DNA from: Trichomonas vaginalis G3
Lineage: Eukaryota > Parabasalia > Trichomonadida > Trichomonadidae
Reading direction: 5' to 3'
Assembly (NCBI RefSeq): GCF_026262505.1
Contig: NC_067206.1
Coordinates: forward strand, 31,883,896 to 31,947,895
DNA length: 64,000 bases
In this document: piece after piece, positions 18,353-29,097 of the stretch
Numbering within the stretch: the first letter of the stretch is position 1
Layout of the letters: every line of letters begins with the position of its first letter
The notes under the pieces: model-generated
What the model saw: only the letters and a program-made list of their open reading frames with translations
What the model was told of the DNA's origin: nothing
Database searches by the model: none
Translations under genes and position numbers: made by a program

Positions 18353-18484
18353 TTACGAGTACATATACTGAACATTTGCTGGCATTGGTTCATCTTCATA
18401 TTCTCTATATCTTTCTGCCACGTCAAATAAGTAAATGACACAATGGAAAAAACCTAAAACAAGTAGTCCTATTTCAAACCACAT
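18353..18484 (-). CDS. 43-residue single-span membrane protein
   Basis: The frame starts MWFEIGLLVLGFFHCVIYLF, giving one hydrophobic membrane segment, followed by a charged tail (DVAERYREYEDEP). It overlaps the end of the methylase gene by 16 bases on the same strand, which is common for translationally packed virus-like genes. Small membrane proteins are frequent in such elements, but there is no direct evidence of expression. Confidence 0.5.
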   Translation of the reverse strand: MWFEIGLLVLGFFHCVIYLFDVAERYREYEDEPMPANVQYMYS

Positions 18485-19287
18485 TTACTTACTAGTAAAA
18501 TTTCTTTGTTATGACACTTTCTCCAGTTTATAGGACCTCTCTCATATTCTATCTTATCGTATCTAAACTCATAGTCATGTATGTCCTCTAACCATCTCAT
18601 GACACTTTCCAAACCACTTTTATCGGATGTAAAGTAAAAGCATGGATGGTTATGTAAAACGTCTAAAGTTTCTAAAGAGTCTCTCAAAGTCCAGTCTACT
18701 TGGTATTGAAAATCCCATGTGTTATAGAACGGCGGGTCCACTATAAAGAAAACATTTTCCTTGTCTTTATATTTTTCATACAACTCTGTCCAATGACATC
18801 TCACAAACTCTATACCCTCAATATATTTTTCTATGTTCTCTTTGAAAACATTTGTATAGTTAAGATATAAAACTTTTGACATAAGTGTCTCAATGTCATG
18901 AACTCTTATAGAACCACTATATAATAGTCTAGCAGATATACTATCCCAGTCTATATATTCTGCTTTTTTCAAAACCTCTCTCACAATATTTTTGTTATCT
19001 AATGGTATACGTTCCATCTTACCTATAGGTATCTTTTCTTTTAACTCTTTCAATATTTTGTTTGTGTCTGGTATATGTTTGAGACGGTTCATATAGTTGT
19101 CGAAGTCATTGCATATAATCTTTGAGTCAGGAAATATTGTATGGCACAAATGAGATATATAGAAACTTCCACCGAACAAGTCTACAAATGTTAGACCATT
19201 CGGTAGTTTCTTAAGTTCTCTCAATAGAATATCTTTACATCTACTCTTATTTCCAAAGAAGGGTAACGGTGGTTTTGTAAAATTCAT
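18469..19287 (-). CDS. DNA adenine-N6 methyltransferase, D12/Dam class
   Basis: A 272-residue protein with the ordered Dam-class motifs: PFFGNKSR (residues 9-16) and VDLFGGS (35-41) for AdoMet binding, and DPPF (about 182) as the catalytic motif. The length matches the family (about 270). The enzyme would transfer a methyl group from AdoMet to adenine in DNA. N6-methyladenine is the main DNA methylation reported in T. vaginalis, and methylases of this type are found in its Mavericks. This gene is the last one before the element's right end and reads inward. The frame looks whole. The target site cannot be told from sequence. Confidence 0.88.
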   Translation of the reverse strand: MNFTKPPLPFFGNKSRCKDILLRELKKLPNGLTFVDLFGGSFYISHLCHTIFPDSKIICNDFDNYMNRLKHIPDTNKILKELKEKIPIGKMERIPLDNKNIVREVLKKAEYIDWDSISARLLYSGSIRVHDIETLMSKVLYLNYTNVFKENIEKYIEGIEFVRCHWTELYEKYKDKENVFFIVDPPFYNTWDFQYQVDWTLRDSLETLDVLHNHPCFYFTSDKSGLESVMRWLEDIHDYEFRYDKIEYERGPINWRKCHNKEILLVSKCGLK

Positions 19288-19350
19288 TTTATATATATAA
19301 TAAAAATGTTTTTTCCTGAAAAGTGACAGAAAAGTGACGGGGGGCTAGAG

Positions 19351-19377
19351 GGCACGAAGTGCCTGGAAGCCCCACTA

Positions 19378-19409
<32 letters not shown>
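19351..19409. repeat. Terminal GC hairpin and 30-T tract at the Polinton 1 edge
   Basis: GGCAC-GAA-GTGCC (19,351-19,363) is nested inside GGGGCT...AGCCCC (19,341-19,373), giving a strong stem-loop just inside the inferred right end. It is followed directly by an uninterrupted run of about 30 T. The run may be the target or a polymerase slippage product. Confidence 0.6.
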
Positions 19410-19413
<4 letters not shown>

Positions 19414-19478
19414 CTTATAATCGAAATAATACGATCATCAAAAAATTCATCCACAAACTTTATGAACTGTGAGGAGTA

Positions 19479-19590
19479 GTACTTGAAAAATAATTATATG
19501 CATGCTAGTTTATACGTTCCTAATATATCAAGGGAAAATTTAGAGAAAATCCAAATGTCTATTGATTATCTTTTACCGAATGTAAAATAA
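19479..19590 (+). pseudogene. Possible 3' end of a lost host gene
   Basis: From about 19,479 a short frame reads NNYMHASLYVPNISRENLEK and ends at a TAA at 19,590, with coding-like composition unlike the AT-rich surroundings. An in-frame stop precedes it, and the Polinton end is about 100 bases upstream. It could be the tail of a gene cut by the Polinton insertion. Weak call. Confidence 0.25.
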
Positions 19591-19708
19591 ACGAAGCAAA
19601 AAGAGTTGTTTGTATTTTTTAATTAAAAATGTTAACAAAATAAAGAGATTTATAAATAAGGAAAGAAAGATGAAAATAAAATATATAAGGACACGAATAG
19701 AAAGATAC

Positions 19709-20260
19709 CTAGCAGCATCCTCCCTTCTTTTCTGCTTCAACTGGCATAGATTCTACATTGTCTTCGCCCGGTGGCAAAATAGATATGAGTGTATTTATGC
19801 ATTCTACAACGTTTACGCCACTGAGTGCGGAAGTTTTGAAGTATTTGAGATTGTGTTCTTGACAATATGCTTCAATTTCACTATCTTCGACTTCTATGTC
19901 AGATTCTTTATCGCATTTGTTGCCAACGAGGGCAATAACAGCGTTAGGCGATGTCTTTGAAACAAATTCTTGCCTCCATGATTCAAGAGACTTGAAAGAG
20001 TTAATATTTGTAAGATCAAAGACAAGAATTGCTCCAACTGCACGATGATAATAAATACTATTCAAAGATCTGAATCTTTCCATGCCTGCTGTATCCCAGA
20101 TTTGGATTTCTCTTGCGCCATCTTTGTATTCATAAAAACCGGCTCCAGTGGTTGGAGGAGTAACGGCATCAAAAGACTGTTTAACAATTATGTTAATTAA
20201 AGACGTCTTTCCAACAGCAGTGCTGCCAAGCATTACAACGCGTGGAATAGATGCTTTCAT
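19709..20260 (-). CDS. Rab-like small GTPase with Met in place of the switch II Gln
   Basis: A 183-residue Ras-superfamily protein of Rab type. P-loop GSTAVGKT (12-19), switch I Thr in PPTTGAG (35-41), WDTAGMERF (55-63), NKCD (114-117) and TSAL (143-146) give the full set of G motifs, and the GGCC end is a prenylation signal. Rab proteins direct vesicle traffic on membranes. The notable change is DTAGMERF instead of DTAGQERF: the catalytic glutamine is methionine at residue 60, which in other Rabs greatly lowers GTP hydrolysis. The frame is intact, so this is a host gene and not a relic. It lies between two Polintons. Confidence 0.93.
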   Translation of the reverse strand: MKASIPRVVMLGSTAVGKTSLINIIVKQSFDAVTPPTTGAGFYEYKDGAREIQIWDTAGMERFRSLNSIYYHRAVGAILVFDLTNINSFKSLESWRQEFVSKTSPNAVIALVGNKCDKESDIEVEDSEIEAYCQEHNLKYFKTSALSGVNVVECINTLISILPPGEDNVESMPVEAEKKGGCC

Positions 20261-21400
20261 ACCTTAGTTTTTATTTTAGCGGTTAGAAATTCTTTTTACA
20301 CTTGACATTCCTCACTGTAAAGTCGGTTTTATTATAACATTTTATGACGGAATGAAATATAATTTTGAAAGAGTTTCCATGTTTCTTATTTGAAAGCATG
20401 CTCTATTTTTTCAATTGTCATTTTTTATTTTTCAGATTTCGGGATATATTTGATTCATTCTTTGATTCCTTGATTTTGACGAACATGCTGATTTTTGAGA
20501 ATTAAATTTTTTTTCATAAAAAAAAGCAAATTGCATCAACAAATAACAATTAATCAACTAAACAAAGGCATATCATTGATTTCCATCAAATACCTATCCT
20601 ATTACAGTATAAGTCAAATCAAAATACGCATGCATTTGCTTGATTTGATTTCAAAATCGTTATTTTCAAAATAGAGTCAGGCATAATTATATGTAAAGAC
20701 GCATACTCTTCATCAAAGTCCAAGATCTTTGATATCTTCTATTTTATTTCGCACAAAATAATCATGACAAATAATACGCTTGAGGGAAGGATCCATAAGT
20801 ATTCAATATTCAAATAATACAAACATATTATTATAAATCTACCGATTGATTTCCTATCATAGCTGTTCATAATGTTAATAATTTGAGATTCATATGAATT
20901 CTCTTGAACAATAGTAATTTTAAGCAGATAAAATAAATAAATATTTATCACAAATTTGAATTCTATAATATAACAATAAAGCGATTGGCACTGCATCAAA
21001 ATTAACATTATTCATATCAAAAAATGAATAATTATGACTCATCTTGTTGGAGTTTCAATGAATTCAATAATTAATACTGACTGAATTTCTTATTTAATCT
21101 ATCTCAGTGATTTTTTCCTAATTTGAATTGATTTTCTAAAATTATCATATTCAATTGTGATTTCGAATTAGAAGAAGATTGTATACATAATTTTATAAGC
21201 TTATAGATATAATCTGTAAAATAGATATGATTTCTCTTAGAACTCTCGCAATATCGATAAAATATGAGATGTGATAAGTGAATTTTTTATTTGTGTAATG
21301 ATGACACAATTTATTTCAATCATTCGAAGTCATATTATATGCAAATTCTATAAGCAATACCAATAAAATCAATTATTCATTGTATCCTGTGAAATACATT
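20261..21400. other. AT-rich intergenic DNA, nothing recognised
   Basis: About 1.1 kb upstream of the Rab gene, more than 70% A+T by eye. The only sizeable frame (20,739-21,008, minus strand) is hydrophobic, low complexity and has no start context. No RNA gene or repeat family was seen. Confidence 0.6.
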
Positions 21401-22196
21401 CTTCATCAACTCTGTCGATGTTCCTAAAGGCATCCATCAGATTCAGCTATATTTCCTTTAGTAGAACTCAAAATAAGAAGTCTTCCAATTTCACAATTTT
21501 AAGGATTCTGATTTAGCATCTATATCTGCACCATGAGAATTAAGAGACTCTATAATTCCTTTATTTTCATGAAATATTGCTTGAAGAAGAGCGATTTCTC
21601 TGTTTTCATTTAGCATTTATATCTGCACCATGTGAAATGAAAAGTTCTGTTTTTTCATAGCTACGTGACATTGCTGCATTAATATCTCTACTGTATGAAA
21701 TAGGTATTACACAATGGGTTATGATAAAGAGCAGAATATTTATTAACATCCATATTAGCATTTATATTTGTACCGTATGATATAAGATATTCGGCAATTT
21801 CTTTATTATTAGATTTTGCTGCATAATGAAGAGTGGTTTTTCCGTATTTTCCTTTCAAATTTATACATGAACCATATGAAATAAGAAGTTCTGCTGTTTC
21901 TTTATATTTGTTTTCTGCTGCTGCTGCAATAAAAAGAGTGGGGTTTCATCTTTATTTTTAGAATCTATATCTGCATTAAAAAGCATTGTTCAATAAACAA
22001 AGCACTGGTTAATATCTTGAATTTGATCTAAATAAACTAAAAATGCATGAGGATTATTATACTCTTTAAAATAGTCCATATCAATCTTAATGTTGTAATC
22101 ATTGTCCGTTTTTAACTGAGATAATGCATTCAATAAATGAATCTCATTCTTAACAATATCCACCAATTCATGGAATTGAATTTGAAGATGGTTCTG
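21400..22196 (-). pseudogene. Ankyrin-repeat protein pseudogene (DUF3447-like N-terminus)
   Basis: Read on the minus strand, pieces of ankyrin repeats are clear in at least three places (for example IESLNSHGADIDAK at about 21,520, and similar ISYGA-like segments at about 21,640, 21,770 and 21,870). The segment 21,990-22,196 (FHELVDIVKNEIHLLNALSQ) resembles the N-terminal DUF3447 domain that precedes ankyrin repeats in the large trichomonad family. Several frame changes and stops separate the pieces, so this is a decayed copy. The second Polinton is inserted at its 5' side. The 5' remainder would lie right of 42,812, but no clear continuation was found there. Confidence 0.65.
22191..22196. repeat. 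Target-site duplication GTTCTG, left copy
   Basis: GTTCTG directly precedes the Polinton start at 22,197, and the same six bases directly follow its end (42,807-42,812). Six-base duplications are the norm for Polinton integrases. Confidence 0.92.
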
Positions 22197-22697
22197 AGTA
22201 GTATATATGGATGGGTTATGTGACTTTTTTTGTAAACGTAAGAATTCATACAATATCGAGCGATTTTGTATCATTTTTTTAACACATTAATTTTAAAATA
22301 ATTTATTTATTTATTTATTTATTCTTACATAAATGACCCAACAAGTAAAACCAGATAAAATAGATTATCGAATTTTAGAGGATGGTGTTCCTTTATATTC
22401 AAAGATTTAAAGGGAAGCAATATTATAGAATTGTTAATCCTGAATACATAAAACATTTATTTAAAAAGGAAGACTGTGAATTATTAAACGTTAATGAATA
22501 TGAAACCAATAAATCAAAATTGAAATATAAATATATTGGAAGTGATGAAAGATGCAAAGATAAAGATAAAGTTTATACAGTTTCATATTATGAATGGAAA
22601 ACCAATAAGATAAGAAAACATTTAGGAGATTATGGTAAAAGTTCTGAATTCTTCAAATCTAGTATGTACGAGAGAGTAAAAGAAATTAGAAATAATT
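22197..22697. repeat. Left inverted terminal repeat of Polinton 2
   Basis: About 500 bases, matched by the reverse complement of 41,461-42,806 once the nested MULE-like element is set aside. Nearly all aligned bases agree by eye. It contains a small gene, listed next. Confidence 0.88.
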
Positions 22698-22711
22698 ATT
22701 TTCATGAATAA
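22334..22711 (+). pseudogene. Terminal-repeat gene of Polinton 2, left copy
   Basis: Starts MTQQVKPDKIDYR after the TTTATTCTTACATAA box and encodes a roughly 125-residue basic protein (IQRFKGKQYYRIVNPEYIKH, later YYEWKTNKIRKHLGDYGK). Because it lies inside the inverted repeat it exists twice in the element, once per end, in mirror orientation. Both copies look broken (about one break here). A KQYYR...WKTNKIRKHLG pattern suggests a small nucleic-acid binding domain; no family recognised. Confidence 0.6.
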
Positions 22712-22773
22712 AAAATAAACTTTAAAAATTCATGTCTTACATTTCTGAATAATTTATTTTTATTTTGTATGAA

Positions 22774-23880
22774 ATGAGTGTCAAGACTAACGACGTTAAA
22801 AAATTAGGATTCACAAACAGGGAAATAAAGGATATATTAGAGGAGGCAGGTTATGAGGTTGATAAATATTATTTAAGAAATTGTCAAAAATTCGCGGAGT
22901 TTTTAAATGAGTTTGATTATGATGGAAAAATGAATAAAGATGATGTTATAAATTTCTTATATCCCACATCTAAAAAGGGAAAAACTAAAGAACCTGATGT
23001 TTTCCCTGAATATTATGAAGAACGGATTAAAGATGATGAATATGATGAAATTGAAAGACTGGAAAAAATAAGAGATGAAATAGATGAAAAAATTAAGGAA
23101 TTAAGAGAAGTTGAAAAATATAATGAAAATGAAGTAGAGGGTTTAATGAATATCCCAGCTTCAGAATCAGCAGTTCAGAAATCTCATGAAGAAAGATATA
23201 AAAATTATGTCTTAGAATCAACACAAAATTTATTAGATGGTGATATTGACGAAACACTTTCAGAAGAAGGCACAAAATTTATTCATAAACATAAGCTTCA
23301 GTTTATTGACGATGGAGATTATCCATGTATATTACTTTCACCTCCTCTTGATTCTGAAAAATTCAAAAAAGCACTGAAAAATGTAACATATGCAACAAAT
23401 ACGATTAAGAAAGAAGATCATGATATTTACACAAATTATTATTTAAATAAATGCACAGGTGTTGATAAAGTTTTTGATTTATTAGATAAAATATCAAAAG
23501 AAACCATTGGAACCTATAAAATTTTGTGTGATTGTGGTTTCATTATTGAAGATACCAATAATGTTTCATATGAAAGAACAGCACCGAAGGAAGATGAAGT
23601 GGAAAGGTCTATACCATTCGTTATTAAGAATATAAAAGATATGAAAACGTATAAGCATTATATTTATTCATTTATTTCAGAAAAAATGGAAGCAACCCAT
23701 AAAACATCTTCTCATCATTTTATAGCTATTCATACATTCCTTTTCAAAGTTGTGAAATTAAATAAGACAGGAATTAGATTTAATGTATCAGGGTACGCAT
23801 TCTTGAGTAAATTAAAATGTATTCGTCATGTCGCAGATGATAAAAATTTATGTGTTCTTAATTCATTTTATGGACTTTAG
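22774..23880 (+). CDS. Unknown 368-residue Polinton protein upstream of polymerase B
   Basis: Start chosen at MSVKTNDVKK after the TTTTATTTTGTATGAA box. Residues 1-120 are highly charged and partly coiled; the middle is alpha/beta; the C-terminal 90 residues are Lys/His/Ile-rich and end with KNLCVLNSFYGL. That NLC segment recalls the region that precedes the exonuclease in some Polinton polymerases, so the protein may belong to the replication module or be a terminal-protein candidate. Inference only. A GC hairpin (GACTC-TCT-GAGTC, 23,887-23,899) follows the stop. Confidence 0.55.
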   Translation: MSVKTNDVKKLGFTNREIKDILEEAGYEVDKYYLRNCQKFAEFLNEFDYDGKMNKDDVINFLYPTSKKGKTKEPDVFPEYYEERIKDDEYDEIERLEKIRDEIDEKIKELREVEKYNENEVEGLMNIPASESAVQKSHEERYKNYVLESTQNLLDGDIDETLSEEGTKFIHKHKLQFIDDGDYPCILLSPPLDSEKFKKALKNVTYATNTIKKEDHDIYTNYYLNKCTGVDKVFDLLDKISKETIGTYKILCDCGFIIEDTNNVSYERTAPKEDEVERSIPFVIKNIKDMKTYKHYIYSFISEKMEATHKTSSHHFIAIHTFLFKVVKLNKTGIRFNVSGYAFLSKLKCIRHVADDKNLCVLNSFYGL

Positions 23881-23951
23881 CCCTGGACTCTCTGAGTCTC
23901 GGACTTTAAAAAAAAAATAAACTTTATTTTTTAATTTTTATTCTTACATAA

Positions 23952-26900
23952 ATGAACAAAAATGGAACAGCTAAAATGAATGATAATCAAATAAGAGCCG
24001 AAGGTAGAAGGTTATTTAAACGCTTCTATAACATTCCTGATGGTGTTAATCCTAAAACTCGTAGAAGTTATTTAAATGAAGCCATAGATGCATATGAAGG
24101 ATTTGACATTTCATCAGAAAGTGAGAGGTTAGCAAGAATGTTAAACGTTAATATTGATTTTTATTATTGTGATCCTCAACCAGAAGACGTAGACATTAAC
24201 AAGGTAGACTTTCCATTAGTGGAATCAATAATGATAGATCCAGAATTTGAAACAGTAAATATTTTATTAACACAGAGTCCATGTGGAAAACTTCACGCTG
24301 ACAGAATTACAGACGTTGAAGCACTCACAGGATATAAAGTTTGCCCCTTTTGCAAAGAAGAAGTATATTCTATCCGTGATGATCCAGAAAGGAAAAACCA
24401 AAGAAGATTTTTAAAACATTGTGAGAAATGTAAAGAAAATAATGGAAGATTAATTCAAGACGTTCAATTGCAAAACACACAACAACCATATGCACCACAT
24501 ATTACGAAACAGAAGATATATCAGTGGTTATTAGCTCACAATTTGCAGGAATATTATCAACCGACAAGATATTATATTACTTTTGACTTTGAAACATTAG
24601 AGACTAAAGAAGAATTACAACTTTCTGAGTGTGCAACTTTGAATGCTTACTTAAAACCATTCATGGTATCATCAACTGTCAAAATAAAGCCGCAAAGCGG
24701 CGAGGTCGTAGACCGTGATAAAACATTTACGAGGAATTTTTGCTTAACATCAAGTGATTCGTTCATCTCTGATTGGATTGAATTTTTATTTTCAACCTGT
24801 TCATTAGTTGCTAAATCAAATATTGAACAATATGAAGAATTAATGAATACATTAAATGAAAAACAGAAGGAAGCATTTAAAGAACTTCTAGATGAGGAAT
24901 TCAATAAAGTGAATATCATAGGTTTTAATTCGGGAAAGTTTGATTTAAATTTAATTCTTCATGATTTAAACACTGCAAAATGGAAAATAAAATCAATACT
25001 GGGTTCATCTTCACAATTTAAGCAAATCATTGTAAAGAAAACAAACGTTCCATATGAATTAAGATTTATTGACATCAGAAATTATATAGCGGGTGGGACA
25101 TTAGACCAATTCACTCAAGATTTCGGAAACAATAAAACACGTGTTAAATCCTTTTTCCCTTATCAATTCATCACATGGGAGAATTACGAAGAAGAATTAT
25201 ATAAAGTGGAACCATTCACTCAAGATTCATTTTATTCAGCATTAACTCAAGAAACTATATCCGATTCAGATTATCAAATATATCTCAATGATGCTAAAAA
25301 TTTTGAGAATAGATTAGAATATTTTATTCATTATTGCAATAAAGACGTTGAAATTATGATTGACCCAATTGATAAAATTATCGAAGAAACATTTGTTTAT
25401 AAAATTGACATGCTTCATAATCTTTCTTTATCATCGAATGCTTCAATGATTCGTTACGCTTTAGCATATAAAGACTTTAATCCTAATGAAACATATCCAG
25501 AAGAAGAAAATGTGGAATCAAGTTTTGAATTAACGAAAAAGTATTGGAAATATAAAATTGAATCATATAAGAAACAAGATGAAAAAGCAGAAAGGGATAC
25601 TAAAAATAATGTTTCAACGGATGATTTTCAATACTATCACGATTTAATCCTTTCATCTAAATGCAAAATGTGTGGTAAAGCGTTTACATATGCAAATAAA
25701 CCAACATTGGATAGAATCGATAATGAAAAACCACATACTAAAGAAAATTGTCAGTTAATGTGTTGTTATTGCAATGTCGTAAAATCAAATAAAGATGAAG
25801 ATGTTCAACGTTTAAGAATCAATTTAAGAAATTATGCATTAAAAAATAATTTACCAATGACTTTAGATTCAGTTGAAGCTTATCACATTCTCCGTAATGG
25901 AATTACTGGTGGTTTATCAAATGTTCAACATAGAGTAAATCTTAAAGGAATCACGCACATTAATAAACTTTCATATAATCCAGAAACTAAAACTGTATCA
26001 AATGAGGACACCACCAACATTATGACTCATTTCGTTGGAGTTGACTTTAATTCATTATATCCTTCATCATTTTCATCTAATCCTCATGATTTCATTCAAT
26101 ATACTGACCATAAAATGTATATGCCGGGAAGATTGAATGGTGTTATCATTTGTGATACAGCAACAAAGAAAGCAAAAGCACTGGGAATAATTAAGAAGAA
26201 AAATACTTTATTTGTGGCTGAAGTAAAGGGTCACATTGATGAAAAATACATTAATGATTACATAAACTTTTTACCGATAATAAGAAACTTAGATATTATC
26301 ACAGATGAAAAAACAATTGGCAGTTTTATGTATAATTACATGAAATCAAACAATCTACCAGTTGACCAGAAACAGAGAAAATTAACTCAGTTAGCATCAA
26401 CACACAACCAATATCAACCATTTTCTTCTTATTATCTTTGGTATCTAATAGACAATTTCATTTTATCATCGATGACATTCAATCAATTTTAACATTTACT
26501 AAAAACACTTGTTTTAATGAATTTGCGAACAAATTTATGAACGAAAGACAAAAGGCTGAATTAGAAGGAAATAAAGGAAAAAGTTTATTTTGCAAGATTT
26601 CACTTAATGGATCATATGGTTACGATGCAATGAATACACAAAATTACGCAAAGACTAAAATAATGAATGCACAGAAGGCACGCGTTGCATGTATGTCAAA
26701 TAAGTTTAAAAACATAAGAGAAATAGGTGAAGATACGTATCAAGTGATGCTCAAAGATAGATTTTATAGATGTGAACATGTTTACAAGAGGCATTCTTCA
26801 CTTTAGATAATGCTAAATACTGGTATTTGGTTTTCATTTATGATTTTATGTATAAATGCATGAATGTTAATCGTTTTCATTTCATTGAAGGTGATACTGA

Positions 26901-27419
26901 TTCATCTTATTGGGCAATCGCTGGCGACCCAAATCTTCCTAACACTCAAGCATTTCAAGCAATTGTTACCGATAAACAATTTTATGATAAAAACATTTTC
27001 AAATTCGCACCTTTTGATTTCTTTTGTTTTGATGAGAAATTTAAACCTAAATTAAAGAATAAAGCTGAAGAAAAAGCACATGAGAAGAAGTTATTGGGTT
27101 TAGCAATTGAGAAACAAGGTGATAACATGGTTGCTTTATGCCCAAGTGTTATACATCATTCAACGGTTCAATTGATGGAAGTGATTTTAAAAAGATTGCA
27201 CAAAAAATGAAAGGAGTTAGTTTACGACAAAATAAACAATTAACACCTAAAAATTATTTGGATATAATAAATGATAAAGTGATATTTGATGGTCAGAATA
27301 TTAATTTACAACTTAAAAACGGGTCAATGACTCGCTTAACAATCGGTAAGACTGCATTAACAGGAGCACACACTAAGGCTGTATGTTGTGAAAATGGATG
27401 TTGTATGCCGTTTATTTAA
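23952..27419 (+). pseudogene. Protein-primed-type DNA polymerase B of Polinton 2, broken
   Basis: Recognisable family B motifs occur in order: Exo I ITFDFETLE, Exo II GFNSGKFDLN, Exo III HYCNKDVEIM, Pol A GVDFNSLYPSSF, Pol B KISLNGSYGYD and Pol C EGDTDSSYWA. Between the exonuclease and palm motifs (about residues 569-616) lies a Cys/His block, CKMCGKAF ... LDRIDNEKPHTKENC ... CCYCN, typical of HNH/endonuclease VII-like zinc motifs. The first part is a long 846-residue frame; the gene as a whole is broken, with about three breaks. The polymerase would copy the linear element from a protein primer. A double GC hairpin is embedded in the coding region at 24,689-24,714. Confidence 0.85.
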
Positions 27420-27518
27420 TGAAATGCCACAGAAGAGACAAAAGGAACCGTTGAATGATGGTTTTGATTCTTGATCAAAGAGGTGGGCACCCTTAAAACA
27501 TTTTTTTTTTTTATATAA

Positions 27519-29077
27519 ATGGATAACGTAGATTTAGAAAATTTAATTGATGATTTAGTACGTGATCAAAATTTTCTTAGTTATTATGATTTAAAAGCAT
27601 ATCTCCAAAAATATGATGAAAATATAACGGATGATGATATGATTATTATTATTCATATTATGATAATGAATTTTTGAAATATCATGATGAAAATATTTCT
27701 AAAATTAAAGATAAAATTAAAAATAATGAATATACAAAGGAAAAACTAAATCACAACTTAAACATTTGAAAGATTTCAAAAATGAAGTATTAACAGAAGA
27801 AGATATTGATGAATTATATAAATTATATAATCCTGAGCCACAAAAAAAAAGAACAAAACGCCCGGGTCCTTCAGACCAAAAATGATGCACAAGCTTTAAT
27901 TTATGATTCATTAGTTAAACCACATTCAGCCCAACTTTTAAATAAAGATCAACTTTTGGAATTCATCCTTCAACATAAACTCGAAGCGGGAAAGTATATC
28001 AAACCTTTATATACAGCATATTTAAAACAAATGAATAGAATACATCCAGAATTAATGAAGGAAGGAATGAATTCCAAAACTTCATCATCCAAAATCAAAG
28101 CGGATAAAATTAAACCACTTGCAACACCAATACCTCCAACGACTGTACCTGCAACACCAAAACCTCCAACGACTGTACCTGCAATACCAAAACCACCTCC
28201 TCCAGTTAATCCTTCATCATTCACTTTATTATATCCATTTCAAACATTAAAGAAGCAAAAAGATTTTAAAAAGGGTTTCAAGATATTAAATAAACCAATT
28301 GACCCGAAAATTCAACCGTTAAAGGAAAAATTTGGTCGCCCTTCATTTGCACCATATCCATATTCATACGAAATCGATCATTTAGAATATTCAAAAGGAA
28401 ACGTTACTTATTTATTTGCCATTAACATTAACACCAGATATTTATATTGCATTCCAGTGAAAGGGAAAACAGAACAGGAAACAAGAAGAGCTATTCAATA
28501 CTTACTAGATCATGAAAGAGTAGATAATATCAGGGGTGATAGTGATAAAGGATTTCAGGCAACTATGACTCATTATTTCCCACAAATTAATTTTTACTTT
28601 TCATCCTCTCCATATACGTTTCATAATAAAATAGTTGATGCGGTAATGAGAACTCTTAGAGATGCGTTAGGGGTTAACGGTCAGATATACTGGGATGGAA
28701 ATCATGACTCCATCATACAACAGTTAGTATATTATTATAATAATACATGGCATAGAACTATAAACATGAAACCGGTGGAAATGAAAAATGATATTTCAAA
28801 AGAATGGGAATATATTAGAAAGCAAATGGAAAGGTTGAATGATGTTAAACGTGAACAAATTAATTCGGGGCTCATGAATTTTAAACAAGGGGATAAAGTT
28901 TTGATTCATCTCGATTATGGAAAAACTGATAAATCAATGACAAAAAGAAGACGAAGATTTGACACAATAGCTGAATTTGTTAGATATATTAACGGCAATG
29001 CATTAGTTGAAGTTGACAATAAATTAATAGAAATTCCGATTTATTTTATTACTCCATTATATTTAAATAATATTTAA
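27519..29077 (+). pseudogene. Retroviral-type (rve) integrase of Polinton 2, broken
   Basis: An acidic N-terminal piece starts at 27,519 (MDNVDLENLIDDLVRDQNF). The main 27,806-29,077 part contains a proline-rich linker (PPTTVPAT repeats, about residues 115-140) and an rve core (YEIDHLEYSKGNVTY, NIRGDSDKGFQATM, FHNKIVDAVMRTLRDA). A C-terminal SH3-like segment (FKQGDKVLIHLDYGKTDKS) follows. These integrases insert the element and create 6-bp duplications, in agreement with GTTCTG here. About two breaks, all near the N-terminal side; the catalytic part is open. Confidence 0.82.
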
Positions 29078-29097
29078 TTTTTTTTATTTCGTAAGAA

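Larger units (their letters stand above)
1..19380. mobile_element. Maverick/Polinton 1, left end outside the window
   Basis: Large virus-like DNA element. It encodes a capsid protein, candidate penton, SF3 helicase, packaging ATPase, integrase remains, adenine methylase and Bro-like accessory genes. The right end is placed near 19,380, where the reverse strand would begin AGGTAGTGGGG. That resembles the AGTAGT start of the second Polinton, and the base run that follows is a 30-T tract. A small GC hairpin (19,351-19,363) lies just inside this end. The left end and the target duplication cannot be seen. Many genes look whole, while the integrase, fibre gene and a KilA-N gene are broken, with very roughly six breaks overall. 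Polymerase B is not in the visible part. Fairly young by the number of open genes. Confidence 0.85.

Noticed and set aside
20739-21008. 89-residue minus-strand frame as a membrane protein
   Set aside because: Hydrophobic by AT-richness only, with no start context and no family features.
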